A DNA stretch of 64,000 bases from Ensifer sp. IC3342 (GTDB lineage Bacteria; Pseudomonadota; Alphaproteobacteria; Rhizobiales; Rhizobiaceae): the NCBI RefSeq assembly GCF_020193655.1, contig NZ_JADYVE010000001.1, positions 1,178,001 to 1,242,000 of the forward strand. Direction: 5' to 3'. The first letter of the stretch is position 1. Every line of letters begins with the position of its first letter. Below are positions 26,764 to 37,475 of this stretch, one piece after another. The notes under the pieces are model-generated. The model saw nothing but the letters and a program-made list of their open reading frames with translations. It had not been told where the DNA came from and ran no database searches. The position numbers were made by a program, and so were the translations under genes.

Positions 26764-28545
26764 ATGCATGTGACCTCCCGCCTCCTAGCGCTGCCGCTCG
26801 CCGCCCTCGGTCTCACCGCAGCGGCGATCGGCGACGACATAAATCTCGTCGCTAGGGCGGAAGCCAACCAGACTGCAACGGCCGAAAGCGGGGGCGCGGG
26901 TGTGGGCACCCCCCTCTGCCCTGCCGGGCATCTCTCCCACAGGGGGGGAGATTGGCCAGTAGCAAGATCCTGCCTGATAGCAAGCGCGCAGGTGCCGGGG
27001 TCGAATTCAACGACAGACGCGCAGGTTAATGGCTTGAGCGGGGTATCGCCCCTTGCCGATCCCCCTTGTGGGGGAGATGCCCGGCAGGGCAGAGGGGGGT
27101 GCCGCTCCGAACGCGAAGACCTTTCCGAGCACGACCGCTCGCGCGTGCTGACGGTTACCCGGCCGACGACGGATTTCTCCAAGGCCGAACAATTCGAGGC
27201 TCTTTCCGCCGGCGCCGCAACGACGATTGCGCCGATCGACCGGCAAATCTTCTCCCAGTTTTCGTCGAACCTGCCCTTCGAGGCCGAGCAGAACTTCAAG
27301 CTCGGCAAAGCGCTCTTCGAGAAGCTCTGGGTTTCCTCGCCCTCCTCCACGCAAGCCTCCGACGGGCTCGGCCCGCTCTACAACGCCCGTTCCTGCGAGA
27401 GCTGCCATCCGCGCGACGGTCGCGGCCGACCGCCGGAAGGCGCGTCCGACTCGACGTCGATGTTCTATCGCCTTGCGCGTGCGCCGCGTGACGACGCCGA
27501 ACGGGAGATGATTCCCTCCCATACCGCGCTCAATTTTCCTGATCCCGTGTATGGTGTGCAACTCCAGGACAGCGCCGTGCCGGGGCTTGCAGCCGAAGGG
27601 CGCGTCGCGATCACGTATACGGAAGAGCAGGTGACGCTTGCGGACGGCGAGACGGTTTCCCTGCGGAAGCCGCATTACACGGTCGCCGGCCTCGGCTATG
27701 GCCCGCTCGATCCGACAACGACGCTCTCGCCGCGCGTCGCTTCCCCCATGATCGGTCTCGGACTGATCGAGGCGATCCACGAGGCCGACATTTTCGCGCG
27801 CTCAGATCCGGACGACCGCGACGGCGACGGTATCAGCGGGCGGCCCGCGCTAATACGCGACGCCAAAACCGGAGCCATGATGCTCGGCCGTTTCGGCTGG
27901 AAAGCCCAAAGCCCGACGCTCCGGCGACAGGCCGCCGACGCCTTCGCCATCGACATCGGCATATCCAGCCCGGACAACGACCACAGCCATGGCGATTGCA
28001 CCGAGGCGCAGAGCGATTGCCGGGCGCTGCCGACCGGCGTTCAGGAACGGCTCGGCACCGTCGAGGCGCCCGATCCGGTGCTTGGCCTTGTGACTTTCTA
28101 TACCTCCAACCTGGCCGTGCCGGCCCGCCGTAAGGCGAGCTTTCCGGAAACCTTGAGGGGCAAGCGGCTCTTCTACGAGTCCGGATGCACGGCCTGCCAT
28201 GCGCCGAAATTCGTGACGCGGCGCGATGCATCGCACAAGGAGCAGGCGTTCCAGTTGATCTGGCCCTATTCGGATTTCCTGCTGCACGATATGGGCGAAG
28301 GTCTTGCCGACGGCCAGCAAGTCGGCGTCGCCGAGGGCCGCGAGTGGCGAACGCCGCCGCTCTGGGGGATCGGACTGACGCAAACCGTCAGCGGCCACAC
28401 CTTCTTCCTTCACGATGGCCGCGCCCGTAGTCTTGCCGAGGCCATCCTTTGGCACGGCGGTGAAGCGGAGAAGGCTCGCAACGCCTTCGCCGCCCTGCCG
28501 AAGGACGACCGGAAAGCCCTGATCACATTCCTGGAGTCACTCTGA
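26764..28545 (+). CDS. Di-haem oxidoreductase family protein with an in-frame repeat insertion
   Basis: Encodes 593 residues. A short signal peptide is followed by two haem-binding CxxCH motifs: CESCH at 211-215 and CTACH at 475-479, as in the di-haem thiol-oxidoreductase/MauG-like proteins that partner imelysins in iron clusters. Residues about 48-114 are encoded by a palindromic repeat element (26905-27103) and look unlike the rest of the protein, with low complexity and many Gly, Cys and Arg. The frame stays open through it. The family-like sequence resumes at LSEHDRSRVLTVTRPTTDF. It overlaps the next gene by one base (TGATG). The role in iron transfer is inferred from context. Confidence 0.9.
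   Translation: MHVTSRLLALPLAALGLTAAAIGDDINLVARAEANQTATAESGGAGVGTPLCPAGHLSHRGGDWPVARSCLIASAQVPGSNSTTDAQVNGLSGVSPLADPPCGGDARQGRGGCRSEREDLSEHDRSRVLTVTRPTTDFSKAEQFEALSAGAATTIAPIDRQIFSQFSSNLPFEAEQNFKLGKALFEKLWVSSPSSTQASDGLGPLYNARSCESCHPRDGRGRPPEGASDSTSMFYRLARAPRDDAEREMIPSHTALNFPDPVYGVQLQDSAVPGLAAEGRVAITYTEEQVTLADGETVSLRKPHYTVAGLGYGPLDPTTTLSPRVASPMIGLGLIEAIHEADIFARSDPDDRDGDGISGRPALIRDAKTGAMMLGRFGWKAQSPTLRRQAADAFAIDIGISSPDNDHSHGDCTEAQSDCRALPTGVQERLGTVEAPDPVLGLVTFYTSNLAVPARRKASFPETLRGKRLFYESGCTACHAPKFVTRRDASHKEQAFQLIWPYSDFLLHDMGEGLADGQQVGVAEGREWRTPPLWGIGLTQTVSGHTFFLHDGRARSLAEAILWHGGEAEKARNAFAALPKDDRKALITFLESL
26905..27103. repeat. Palindromic mosaic element inside the di-haem gene
   Basis: The left arm (26905-about 26950, starting GGCACCCCCCTCTGCC) is nearly the exact complement of the right arm (27058-27103), with a few mismatches. 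Such elements in sinorhizobia normally sit between genes. Here it is inside a coding sequence, and translation reads through it without a stop. Confidence 0.8.
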
Positions 28546-29672
28546 TGCGCCCGAGCCTTCCCCTTACCTTGGCCGTCATCCTGTTCACGGCCATCGCCAC
28601 CCAGACGGCCGCGCAAGAAGGTGAAGCGCTGTCGCCGCGCGTCGTCGACGAGGCCGCGGTGCCGGGCGTCATGGCAAAGGCCGTGGACGGCTTCATCATC
28701 CCCGGCTATCGCGGCCTCGCGGAAGCGACGGGCGTTCTTGCCGAAACGAGCGGAACGCTTTGCAAGGCACCTTCGGCAGCGGCGCTCGAGGCCGCCCGCT
28801 CGGCCTTCTCGCGCGTCGTGCAGAGATGGTCGGCGATCGAGATCATCCGCCTTGGCCCAGCCCTCGAACACAACCGCTTCGAGCGTTTCCTCTTTTATCC
28901 CGACCGCAAGAGCACCGGTCTCAAGCAGGTGCAGGCAATTCTTGCCAAGGAAGACGAAAGCGCAACGCAGGCAGAGGGCCTCAAGAAAAAAAGCGTCGCG
29001 GTCCAGGGCCTCGGCGCGCTCGAATACGTCCTCTACGGCACCGGGGCAGAAACGCTTGCGAGGAAGGACGGTGCCTTTCGCTGCCGCTACGGTATCGCGA
29101 TATCGGAGAACCTCAGGGCGATCGCCGGCGAGATCCTCGCCGAATGGGAAAGGTCGGATGGAATCCAGGCCGCCTGGAAGAAGCCGGGCTCCGACAATCC
29201 ACTCTTCCGCGACAGCAAGGAAGCCGCAACCGAGCTCCTCGGCGTGCTCGTCCACAGCGTCGAGATGGTGAAGGATCAGCGGCTGCGGCCCTTCTACGCC
29301 GGCACAGTCGACGGAAAGTCCGACAAGGGCCGTCCAAGACTCGCCATCTACTGGCGCTCGGTCAATACGATGCCGTCCATATCCGCCAATCTGCGGGCCC
29401 TGCAGAAGCTCTTCAACACGGCCGGCATGGAAAACCTCCTTCCAGCCGACAGCCGCTCGATCGCCGGATCGATCAATTTCCTCTTCAAGGCGCTGATCCG
29501 CGCCGCGGACCGCATCGACGGACCGATCGACGCGGCACTTGTGGACGAGAACCAGCGCGCCACGCTCGATTTCATCACGCTCAACACCGCTGATCTTCTC
29601 GATCGGTTCAATCGCGAATTCGGCGGCGCCATCGGCCTCGGCGCGGGCTTTTCCTTTGCCGACGGCGATTGA
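28545..29672 (+). CDS. Second imelysin-family protein
   Basis: Encodes 375 residues with a signal peptide (MRPSLPLTLAVILFTAIATQ, cleavage near AQA/Q). The imelysin fold is indicated by KSVAVQGLGALEYVLYGTGAE near residues 146-166, but the first GxHxxE His of IrpA is replaced by Gly-Leu-Gly-Ala-Leu-Glu, so it may not bind metal in the same way. It overlaps the stop of the di-haem gene by one base, so translation is coupled. Paired imelysin genes flanking a di-haem protein are a recurrent alphaproteobacterial arrangement. Confidence 0.88.
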   Translation: MRPSLPLTLAVILFTAIATQTAAQEGEALSPRVVDEAAVPGVMAKAVDGFIIPGYRGLAEATGVLAETSGTLCKAPSAAALEAARSAFSRVVQRWSAIEIIRLGPALEHNRFERFLFYPDRKSTGLKQVQAILAKEDESATQAEGLKKKSVAVQGLGALEYVLYGTGAETLARKDGAFRCRYGIAISENLRAIAGEILAEWERSDGIQAAWKKPGSDNPLFRDSKEAATELLGVLVHSVEMVKDQRLRPFYAGTVDGKSDKGRPRLAIYWRSVNTMPSISANLRALQKLFNTAGMENLLPADSRSIAGSINFLFKALIRAADRIDGPIDAALVDENQRATLDFITLNTADLLDRFNREFGGAIGLGAGFSFADGD

Positions 29673-29905
29673 CAGGGCAGGTTGACACGGCAACGTGAAG
29701 CGGCCCCGCCGAGCGGCGGTTGACAAGCCGCGCTTTTGGGCGCAAAGCCCAAGTCGTGTCCGCTGTCGCGGGCACGTTTCACCTACCAAGGATCAACCGG
29801 AATGAACCCCGACAGTCGAAGTCGAGCCTTCACGCTCACGGCCGTCCGGTCCTGATTGATCAGGGCTTCCAGGCGGTCGGATGACTCGCCACATGGAGCC
29901 CCTAC

Positions 29906-30895
29906 ATGCTGCGCATCTACAAAGGCCAGAACAACCATCTCGCGGCCGTCGATCTCCTCAACGGCCTGGCATCCCAGGAACCGGTGATCTGGTTCGACCT
30001 CTTCAATCCGTCTGCCGAGGAAACCCGGCTGGTCGAAGAGAAGCTGGCAATCGCCATCCCGACACGGGACGAGATGCAGGAAATCGAGCTTTCCGACCGC
30101 CTCTACCAGGAGGACGGCGCCGAGTTCATGACGATGACCGCCGCAGCGAAACTTGATAGCGACTATCCGGCAAAAGTGCCGGTGACGTTCATTCTCAAGG
30201 GAACGAGTCTCGTCACGGTACGCCACGCCGACCCGAAGCCGTTCCAGGTCTATGCAACCCGCATCCAGCGGCCGAACGGGGCGGCTTGCGAAACGGGCGA
30301 ACTGGTGATGCTGGGGTTGCTCGAAGCGATGATCGATCGCACGGCGGACGCGCTGGAGCGCGCCGGCAACGAGGTCGATGCGATCTCGCGCGAGGTCTTT
30401 CGCAAGTCGAACGCCAGCGCCACCAAGAAGACGCGCGACCTGCAATCGTTGATCGAGCAGATCGGCCAGAAGGGCGACCTCTTGACAATCATTCGCGAAA
30501 GTCTGGTGAGCGTCGGCAGGCTCGTCGCCTACCACGTCGCGATCGAGGGAAACGGTCAGCGCAAAGCAGCCAAGGAGAGCCGGCAGCGGGTCAAGCTCAT
30601 CCAGCGCGACGCCGCCTCGCTCGGCGATCACGCGCTGTTCCTGTCGAACAAGATCAATTTCCTGCTCGACGCGACGCTCGGCCTCATCAATCTCGAACAG
30701 AACCAGATCATCAAGATCTTCTCGGTCGCAGCGGTCGTGTTCCTGCCGCCGACGCTGGTTGCCTCCATCTACGGCATGAATTTCGACGTCATGCCGGAGT
30801 TGAAATGGCAGCTCGGCTACCCCTACGCGCTATCCATGATGGTGCTGTCGGCGCTGTTGCCGTTTCTCTATTTCAAGCGCCGCGGCTGGCTCTGA
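29906..30895 (+). CDS. corA: CorA-family magnesium transporter
   Basis: Encodes 329 residues: a long cytoplasmic alpha/beta and helical domain and two C-terminal membrane helices. The signature SIYGMNFDVMPEL near residues 288-300 contains the GMN selectivity motif after the first helix. A homopentameric Mg/Co channel by family. GGAGCCC precedes the ATG. It lies between the imelysin trio and the DUF1513 gene on the same strand, 233 bp after the former and 77 bp before the latter. This placement is unexpected for the iron cluster. Confidence 0.92.
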   Translation: MLRIYKGQNNHLAAVDLLNGLASQEPVIWFDLFNPSAEETRLVEEKLAIAIPTRDEMQEIELSDRLYQEDGAEFMTMTAAAKLDSDYPAKVPVTFILKGTSLVTVRHADPKPFQVYATRIQRPNGAACETGELVMLGLLEAMIDRTADALERAGNEVDAISREVFRKSNASATKKTRDLQSLIEQIGQKGDLLTIIRESLVSVGRLVAYHVAIEGNGQRKAAKESRQRVKLIQRDAASLGDHALFLSNKINFLLDATLGLINLEQNQIIKIFSVAAVVFLPPTLVASIYGMNFDVMPELKWQLGYPYALSMMVLSALLPFLYFKRRGWL

Positions 30896-30972
30896 GACGA
30901 TAATCTGCTAAACACAATCGAGATCGGCGGCGGCATCGCCGCCGTCATCGTCCCGTTTATGGCAAGACGCGC

Positions 30973-32055
30973 ATGACCGCGAAAGCACTCATCGACCGAC
31001 GCAGCTTCGTCAAAATGGCGGGTGCCGCCTGGATGGCGACGCTTGCCCCGCGTGATGTCTTCGCGCTCGAGCGAGCGGATGCCGTCTTCGCCTCGGCCTT
31101 CATGGCGCCGGATGGCAGCTACGGTGTTGCGACGCTCACGGATGAGGGAGAAATCATCGACCGGACGCTGCTGCCGGCACGGGCGCACGGCATGGCCTTC
31201 TCTCCGGAAAGCCGACGCGCTGTCGCCTTTGCCCGCCGGCCCGGCACCTATGCGATGATCCTTTCGACCGATGGTGCCACCGAACCCGTGGTTATTGCAG
31301 CCGCCGAGGGCCGCCACTTCTTCGGCCACGGCTGCTTTTCGGCCGACGGGCGCCTGCTCTTTGCGACCGAGAACGACTTTTCCGCCAATCGCGGCATGAT
31401 CGGCATTTACGACGGCACGAAGGGATTTGCGCGGATCGGCGAATTTCCGACCTACGGCATCGGGCCGCACGACATGACCCTTGCCGCCGACCGGCGGACG
31501 CTCGTGATCGCCAATGGCGGCATCGAGACCCATCCGGACTTCGGCCGCACCAAGCTCAATCTCGACCATATGGAGCCGAGCCTGACGCTCGTCGACACGG
31601 TCACGGGCGCACTCATCGAAAAGCATGTGCTGCCGCAGGCGCTTAGCCGGCTATCGACGCGGCATGTGGACATAGGCGCCGACGGAAAGGTCTGGTTCGC
31701 ATGCCAATACGAGGGGCCGCGCAACGACCTGCCGCCGCTCGTCGGCCACTTCTCGCGAGGTGAAGACCTTGTCTTTCTCACCCTGCCTGAGCGAACGACC
31801 GAGGCGCTCGCCAACTATGTCGGCGCCATCGCCATAAACCGTCGCGAAGGGCTCGTCGGACTGACATCGCCGAAGGGCAATGTCGCGGTCACGCTCGATG
31901 CCCGTACAGGCGCCGTCTTGAATGAGGGGTTCGTCGCGGAGGCCGCAGGCGTCGCCGCGGCCACGCACGGCTTCGCCGTCTCCTCCTACGACGGACGCTT
32001 CGAGGCGCGCAAAAGCGCCGTTGCCTGGGACCAGCATATCGTCAGGTTAGGGTAG
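30973..32055 (+). CDS. DUF1513 protein with a Tat signal
   Basis: Encodes 360 residues. The N-terminus DRRSFVKMAGAAWMATLAPRDVFA (about residues 8-31) is a twin-arginine (RRxFVK) export signal, so the protein folds in the cytoplasm before export, often a sign of a cofactor. The rest has the repeats of a beta-propeller (for example DGRLLFATENDF, IGPHDMTLAADRRTLVIANGG). DUF1513 genes usually follow imelysin and di-haem genes, which supports a role in the same periplasmic iron system. Function is unknown. Confidence 0.88.
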   Translation: MTAKALIDRRSFVKMAGAAWMATLAPRDVFALERADAVFASAFMAPDGSYGVATLTDEGEIIDRTLLPARAHGMAFSPESRRAVAFARRPGTYAMILSTDGATEPVVIAAAEGRHFFGHGCFSADGRLLFATENDFSANRGMIGIYDGTKGFARIGEFPTYGIGPHDMTLAADRRTLVIANGGIETHPDFGRTKLNLDHMEPSLTLVDTVTGALIEKHVLPQALSRLSTRHVDIGADGKVWFACQYEGPRNDLPPLVGHFSRGEDLVFLTLPERTTEALANYVGAIAINRREGLVGLTSPKGNVAVTLDARTGAVLNEGFVAEAAGVAAATHGFAVSSYDGRFEARKSAVAWDQHIVRLG

Positions 32056-32069
32056 AAGCGCCGCCGACG

Positions 32070-32633
32070 TCACATCGCGGCATATCCGGCACCTGAAAGC
32101 GTCGTGAGATCGTCCCAGCGATAGGCGACCTGATCATAGCTTTCCCCGCCGACGCTGACGCGCCCTCGCCCGACGAGACGCGCCCCGAGCCGTTCATAAA
32201 ACGCGCGGTTCGGATTGCCCGCCAGCACCCAGGCAAAAAGCGACGAGGCGCCCGTGTCCCGGCAATGCCGCGCAATAGTGCGCACCAGCGCGGAGCCGAT
32301 GCCGGCGCCCTGGAATTCCTCCAGCAGGTAGAGGGTGTAGAGCTCGCGGTCGAAGGCCGGCGGCATCCCTCGTGCTCGCCCATAGCTCGCAAGGCCGATC
32401 ACCTTCTTTGAGGCCATATCGGCCGCGACCATATGGAAAACGCCCGCGGAGCGCATTCGGCGCGCATACCGGATCGCCTGATCCTCGACCGTCATCGCAT
32501 CGAGATACGCGTCGGAGATGATGCCCCGAAACGTCGACCGCCAGGCTTCGACGAGCACCGATGCCATCATCAGGACATCGTCGGGTTCGGCCGGTCGGAT
32601 TTCAATGCGTCTGAAGTTCCTCATCGTAGACAT
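32070..32633 (-). CDS. GNAT-family N-acetyltransferase
   Basis: Encodes 187 residues. LYLLEEFQGAGIGSALVRTIA near residues 98-118 is the acetyl-CoA binding motif A (Q/R-x-x-G-x-G/A). ASSLFAWVLAGNPNRAFYERLGARLVGRGRV is the downstream beta-bulge and helix typical of RimI/ElaA-like members. The substrate cannot be read. The ATG at 32633 or the one at 32624 are possible starts; the frame is also open further upstream, through sequence unlike the family. Convergent to the DUF1513 gene. Confidence 0.87.
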   Translation of the reverse strand: MSTMRNFRRIEIRPAEPDDVLMMASVLVEAWRSTFRGIISDAYLDAMTVEDQAIRYARRMRSAGVFHMVAADMASKKVIGLASYGRARGMPPAFDRELYTLYLLEEFQGAGIGSALVRTIARHCRDTGASSLFAWVLAGNPNRAFYERLGARLVGRGRVSVGGESYDQVAYRWDDLTTLSGAGYAAM

Positions 32634-32841
32634 ATAAGGACCCGCCGGGGTTCGCGAAAGCAAGCGCGCACTCCAATCGGCGTATCTTTCCGCCGAATGT
32701 GGTTCGGGCGCCGCATGTCGGCCCCGGTGGCTTCCGACCGCGGCGATTTTCCGCCTCGCCCGCGCTTGTCCTGCCTCCACACACATGCCACTGTCGGCCC
32801 GAAGCGGGCGCTCGGCCCCGCCCTTGGAAAGGCTTTTTCTA

Positions 32842-33294
32842 TTGATCGACGACGAGCCGCATGATTTTCACGCCCGCATCCGGGAAAGCTTCGATCGCCA
32901 GGCGGCTATGCATACCATCGGCGCGGAGCTGACACGCATCGAACCGGGAACGGTCGAGATCGAGCTGCCCTTCGACCCCAAGCTGACCCAGCAGCACGGC
33001 CTGCTGCATGCCGGCGTGATTTCCGCCGCCCTCGACGCCGCCGGAACCTATGCCGCCTATTCCGTCATCGACCCCGACGCGTCGCTGCTGACCATCGAGT
33101 TCAAGGTGAACCTGCTTTCGCCCGGCCGCGGCGACCGCTTCCTTTTTCGCGGCGAGGTGACGAAGCCCGGCACGACCATCATCGTTTCGGACGGGCGGGC
33201 GTATGCCATCCGGCCGGACGGGCCGGCAAAGCTGATCGCCTCGATGACGGGAACGATGATGGTGGTGCGCGGACGCGAGGGGATCGAGGGATGA
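32842..33294 (+). CDS. PaaI-family hotdog thioesterase
   Basis: Encodes 150 residues from a TTG start with GGAAAGG nine bases upstream; an ATG at 32785 would add 19 residues of unlikely sequence. QQHGLLHAGVISAALDAAGTYAAY near residues 51-74 is the hotdog-fold core (HG-x-x-x-A-G-x-D pattern). TIEFKVNLLSPGRGDRF is the following strand pair. Such enzymes hydrolyse acyl-CoA thioesters in the cytosol, with unknown substrate here. It overlaps the nucleosidase gene by four bases (ATGA). Confidence 0.87.
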   Translation: MIDDEPHDFHARIRESFDRQAAMHTIGAELTRIEPGTVEIELPFDPKLTQQHGLLHAGVISAALDAAGTYAAYSVIDPDASLLTIEFKVNLLSPGRGDRFLFRGEVTKPGTTIIVSDGRAYAIRPDGPAKLIASMTGTMMVVRGREGIEG

Positions 33295-33929
33295 GCTTTG
33301 AACTGAAGCCTGTGGCGGGCAAGACGATCCTCTACGTAATGGCGGTCGATGCGGAATACGGGCCCAGCCTGCGCGCCCGGATTGCGCCGCTGATGACCGG
33401 CGTCGGCCCGGTCGAGGCCGCCGTCACATTGACGAGGACGCTCGCAAAACTCGATGCGGCCAACAGCCTGCCCAGTCTCGTCGTTTCGCTCGGCTCGGCG
33501 GGGTCCGCTACACTCGAACAGACCGAAGTCTACCAGGCGACGTCAGTCGGCTATCGCGACATGGACGCGTCCGTGCTCGGTTTCGAGAAGGGGGCGACGC
33601 CGTTCCTCGATCTTCCCGCGGTCGTGAAACTGCCGTTGCGCATCCCGGGCGTGAAGGAGGCCCGGCTTTCCACCGGCGCCAACATCGTCTCGGGAAAGGC
33701 CTATGACGGTATCGACGCAGACATGGTCGAGATGGAGACTTTCGCGGTCCTGCGCGCCTGCCAGTCTTTCGGCCTGCCGCTGATCGGCCTGCGCGGCATT
33801 TCGGACGGCAAGGCGGAGCTGAAGCATGTCGACGACTGGAAGGAATATCTGCACGTGATTGACGAGAAGCTCGCCGCCGCGATCGACCGGCTGGAGGCAG
33901 CACTCGACAACGGCGAGATCCGGCTCTGA
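33291..33929 (+). CDS. mtnN: 5'-methylthioadenosine/S-adenosylhomocysteine nucleosidase
   Basis: Encodes 212 residues of the PNP/UDP phosphorylase fold. VVSLGSAGSA near residues 64-73 and DADMVEMETFAVLRACQSFG near 143-162 hold the substrate and catalytic Glu region (MEM/E) and the LRGISDGK stretch the catalytic Asp. It hydrolyses MTA or SAH to adenine and the thioribose compound. The start overlaps the thioesterase stop. A related purine nucleosidase role is possible, so the symbol is a best guess. Confidence 0.85.
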   Translation: MSFELKPVAGKTILYVMAVDAEYGPSLRARIAPLMTGVGPVEAAVTLTRTLAKLDAANSLPSLVVSLGSAGSATLEQTEVYQATSVGYRDMDASVLGFEKGATPFLDLPAVVKLPLRIPGVKEARLSTGANIVSGKAYDGIDADMVEMETFAVLRACQSFGLPLIGLRGISDGKAELKHVDDWKEYLHVIDEKLAAAIDRLEAALDNGEIRL

Positions 33930-34038
33930 CGCTCCTTCACCCGGCGGTATGCTGTATATTGTCGGGGTGCAATGTAATCGTTGCACCAAGAGCGGGCTTT
34001 CATTAAAGGCTCGCCATCATCAAGCTTGAAGGCCCGCT

Positions 34039-35601
<1,563 letters not shown>

Positions 35602-35636
35602 GCACTCCATAGTCTTCGCTAGCCCGAATTTGTGAA

Positions 35637-35661
35637 GGGCGCGTCTTGGCGCGCCCTTTTG
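35637..35661 (+). terminator. Intrinsic terminator of guaA
   Basis: GGGCGCG pairs with CGCGCCC around a six-base loop, followed by TTTTG. It lies 36 bases after the guaA stop. Confidence 0.8.
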
Positions 35662-35709
35662 CGTTCCCATGTATTTGCTTCGACTCTGCTGGATACGCCG
35701 GAGCAATCC

Positions 35710-36279
35710 ATGAATTCGCACCAGCTTTCTCTGGACTTGGGCTCTTCTCTCCCTCCGCGTGCGATCGATATCTTTTACTTTGCGGTTCTGCCGGAAGAGC
35801 AAGCGGCGGAACAGGCATTGGAAGTTGCGCGCTGGGATCAGCAAAAACATGGGCTTTCCGGAAAGATCTACGACCGTGACCGGCTCCATGTGTCTCTTGC
35901 CAAGGTTCGCGAGGGCCGTGGGCTTTCTAGAGCCGTCGGCGAGTACGCAGCGAACCTCGGTTCACGCGTGAAAGCCGACCGATTTCACGTATGTTTCGAT
36001 CGCCTTGTCAGTGTCGACCACCGCCATCAATATCCCCGCATATTGGCCTGCGGTCGCTCTGTTCCAGGTTTCGACGTATTGGTTCGGGAGATCACGGGTC
36101 TGCGATATGTCTCAGGTGAGATTAGTCCCCATATGACGCTTTGCTACGGCGACCACAAAGCTCCTCCCATCGAACTCGCGAAGCCGATCGCATGGAAAGT
36201 CTGCGACTTCGCACTTGTCCATACGCGCAAAGGGCGGGGAGAATTCAGGATTGTCGATCGCTGGCCGCTTTCGCTCTAA
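35710..36279 (+). CDS. 2'-5' RNA ligase/2H phosphoesterase family protein
   Basis: Encodes 189 residues. Two HxS/T motifs, LHVSLAK near residue 60 and SPHMTLCYG near residue 140, form the catalytic pair of the 2H phosphoesterase fold (ThpR/LigT-like). Members hydrolyse or form 2'-5' or cyclic phosphodiesters of RNA; the substrate here is unknown. The start is the ATG at 35710 with GGAGC upstream, since the frame upstream lies in the guaA terminator. Confidence 0.85.
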   Translation: MNSHQLSLDLGSSLPPRAIDIFYFAVLPEEQAAEQALEVARWDQQKHGLSGKIYDRDRLHVSLAKVREGRGLSRAVGEYAANLGSRVKADRFHVCFDRLVSVDHRHQYPRILACGRSVPGFDVLVREITGLRYVSGEISPHMTLCYGDHKAPPIELAKPIAWKVCDFALVHTRKGRGEFRIVDRWPLSL

Positions 36280-36402
36280 TGCGAAGAACCCGGTGCGGCT
36301 GATGTCGGGTCACAAGTGCGTTCGGCGTCGATGCCACTCTTACATACTTGCAGAACAGCACAGGAGCACCGATAAGCGCTTACGAACAATGCGGGAGAGA
36401 AC

Positions 36403-37464
36403 GTGGAAATTTCCGAGATCATCATCGCCGGCGACACGCCGGGCGTCGAATGGCGGCTGCCGGTCTTCGGTTTCAAGGGGACAAAACCGGAAGCACCACG
36501 GACCTATATCCAGGCGGCGCTTCACGCCAATGAGCTGCCGGGCACGGCGCTGTTGCATTTTCTTCTGGAGAGGCTGCGCCAGGCGGATGCCGACGGCGCG
36601 ATCCTCGGCGATATCACCGTCGTTCCGCAAGCAAACCCGATCGGTTCAGCGCAGTCGCATTTCGGCGAGCTGCAAGGTCGCTTCGATCTCGGCTCCCGCA
36701 CCAATTTCAACCGTGACTTCCCGCTGATTTCCCTGGGTGAACGCGACGACCTGCTCGAAGACCTCGACCGATATTCGGCGGCCGACCGACTGAAGCGGCA
36801 ACTGCTCCACATGGCGCTTGGAGCCGACCTGATGCTCGACCTCCATTGCGATGATGAGGGGCTGCAATACGCCTATATCGACGAGGCTTTCTGGCCGGAA
36901 GCGGCGCACCTCGCCGCGGCGCTGGATATGAAAGCCGTGTTTCTCTCCGACGGCGAAAGCTCCGCCTTCGAGGAAGCGGTCGCCCATGCCTGGAAAAACG
37001 AGTACGAGGGCCGGAAGAAGACCGCCCTGCCCGGCAGGCTTTCCGTGACCGTGGAACTGCGCGGCACCCGCGACGTCCATCCGGCAACCGCAAGGAAGGA
37101 TGCCGACGGCGTCTGGCAGTTTCTTATCGCCCGCGGCGTGGTTTCCGGCGCACGCGCCGATCTTCCGGCCTTCTCCGGCAAGGCCGTGCCACTCGACAAC
37201 ATCGAGATGATCCGCGCGCCTGCAGCCGGCGCGATCCTCTTCCATCGCGATATCGGCGAAAGCGTGAAAGCGGGAGACGTGCTCGCGACAATCCTCGCCA
37301 AACCCGGCGCGCCGGACGGCGCGATCGAGGTCCGGGCACCGCAGGACGGGCTGATCGTCACCCGGGTCTCGACCCGTTTGGCACGCCGCCGGTCGGACCT
37401 GATGAAGATTGCTTGCGAGGAGCCTTCGCGGGCGGTGCGCAAGCCCGGCACGCTGGAGGCGTGA
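36403..37464 (+). CDS. Succinylglutamate desuccinylase/aspartoacylase-family zinc hydrolase
   Basis: Encodes 353 residues from a GTG start with GGGAGAG upstream. LHANELPGTALLHF near residues 43-56 supplies the first two zinc ligands (HxxE), and DLMLDLHCDDE near 141-151 supplies the third. The C-terminal 80 residues (RAPAAGAILFHRDIGESVKAGD) look like the biotinyl-like barrel common to this subgroup. Such enzymes deacylate N-acyl amino acids, but many in this subgroup are of unknown substrate. A mosaic repeat follows 12 bases after the stop. Confidence 0.87.
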   Translation: MEISEIIIAGDTPGVEWRLPVFGFKGTKPEAPRTYIQAALHANELPGTALLHFLLERLRQADADGAILGDITVVPQANPIGSAQSHFGELQGRFDLGSRTNFNRDFPLISLGERDDLLEDLDRYSAADRLKRQLLHMALGADLMLDLHCDDEGLQYAYIDEAFWPEAAHLAAALDMKAVFLSDGESSAFEEAVAHAWKNEYEGRKKTALPGRLSVTVELRGTRDVHPATARKDADGVWQFLIARGVVSGARADLPAFSGKAVPLDNIEMIRAPAAGAILFHRDIGESVKAGDVLATILAKPGAPDGAIEVRAPQDGLIVTRVSTRLARRRSDLMKIACEEPSRAVRKPGTLEA

Positions 37465-37475
37465 CCTTCCGAATA

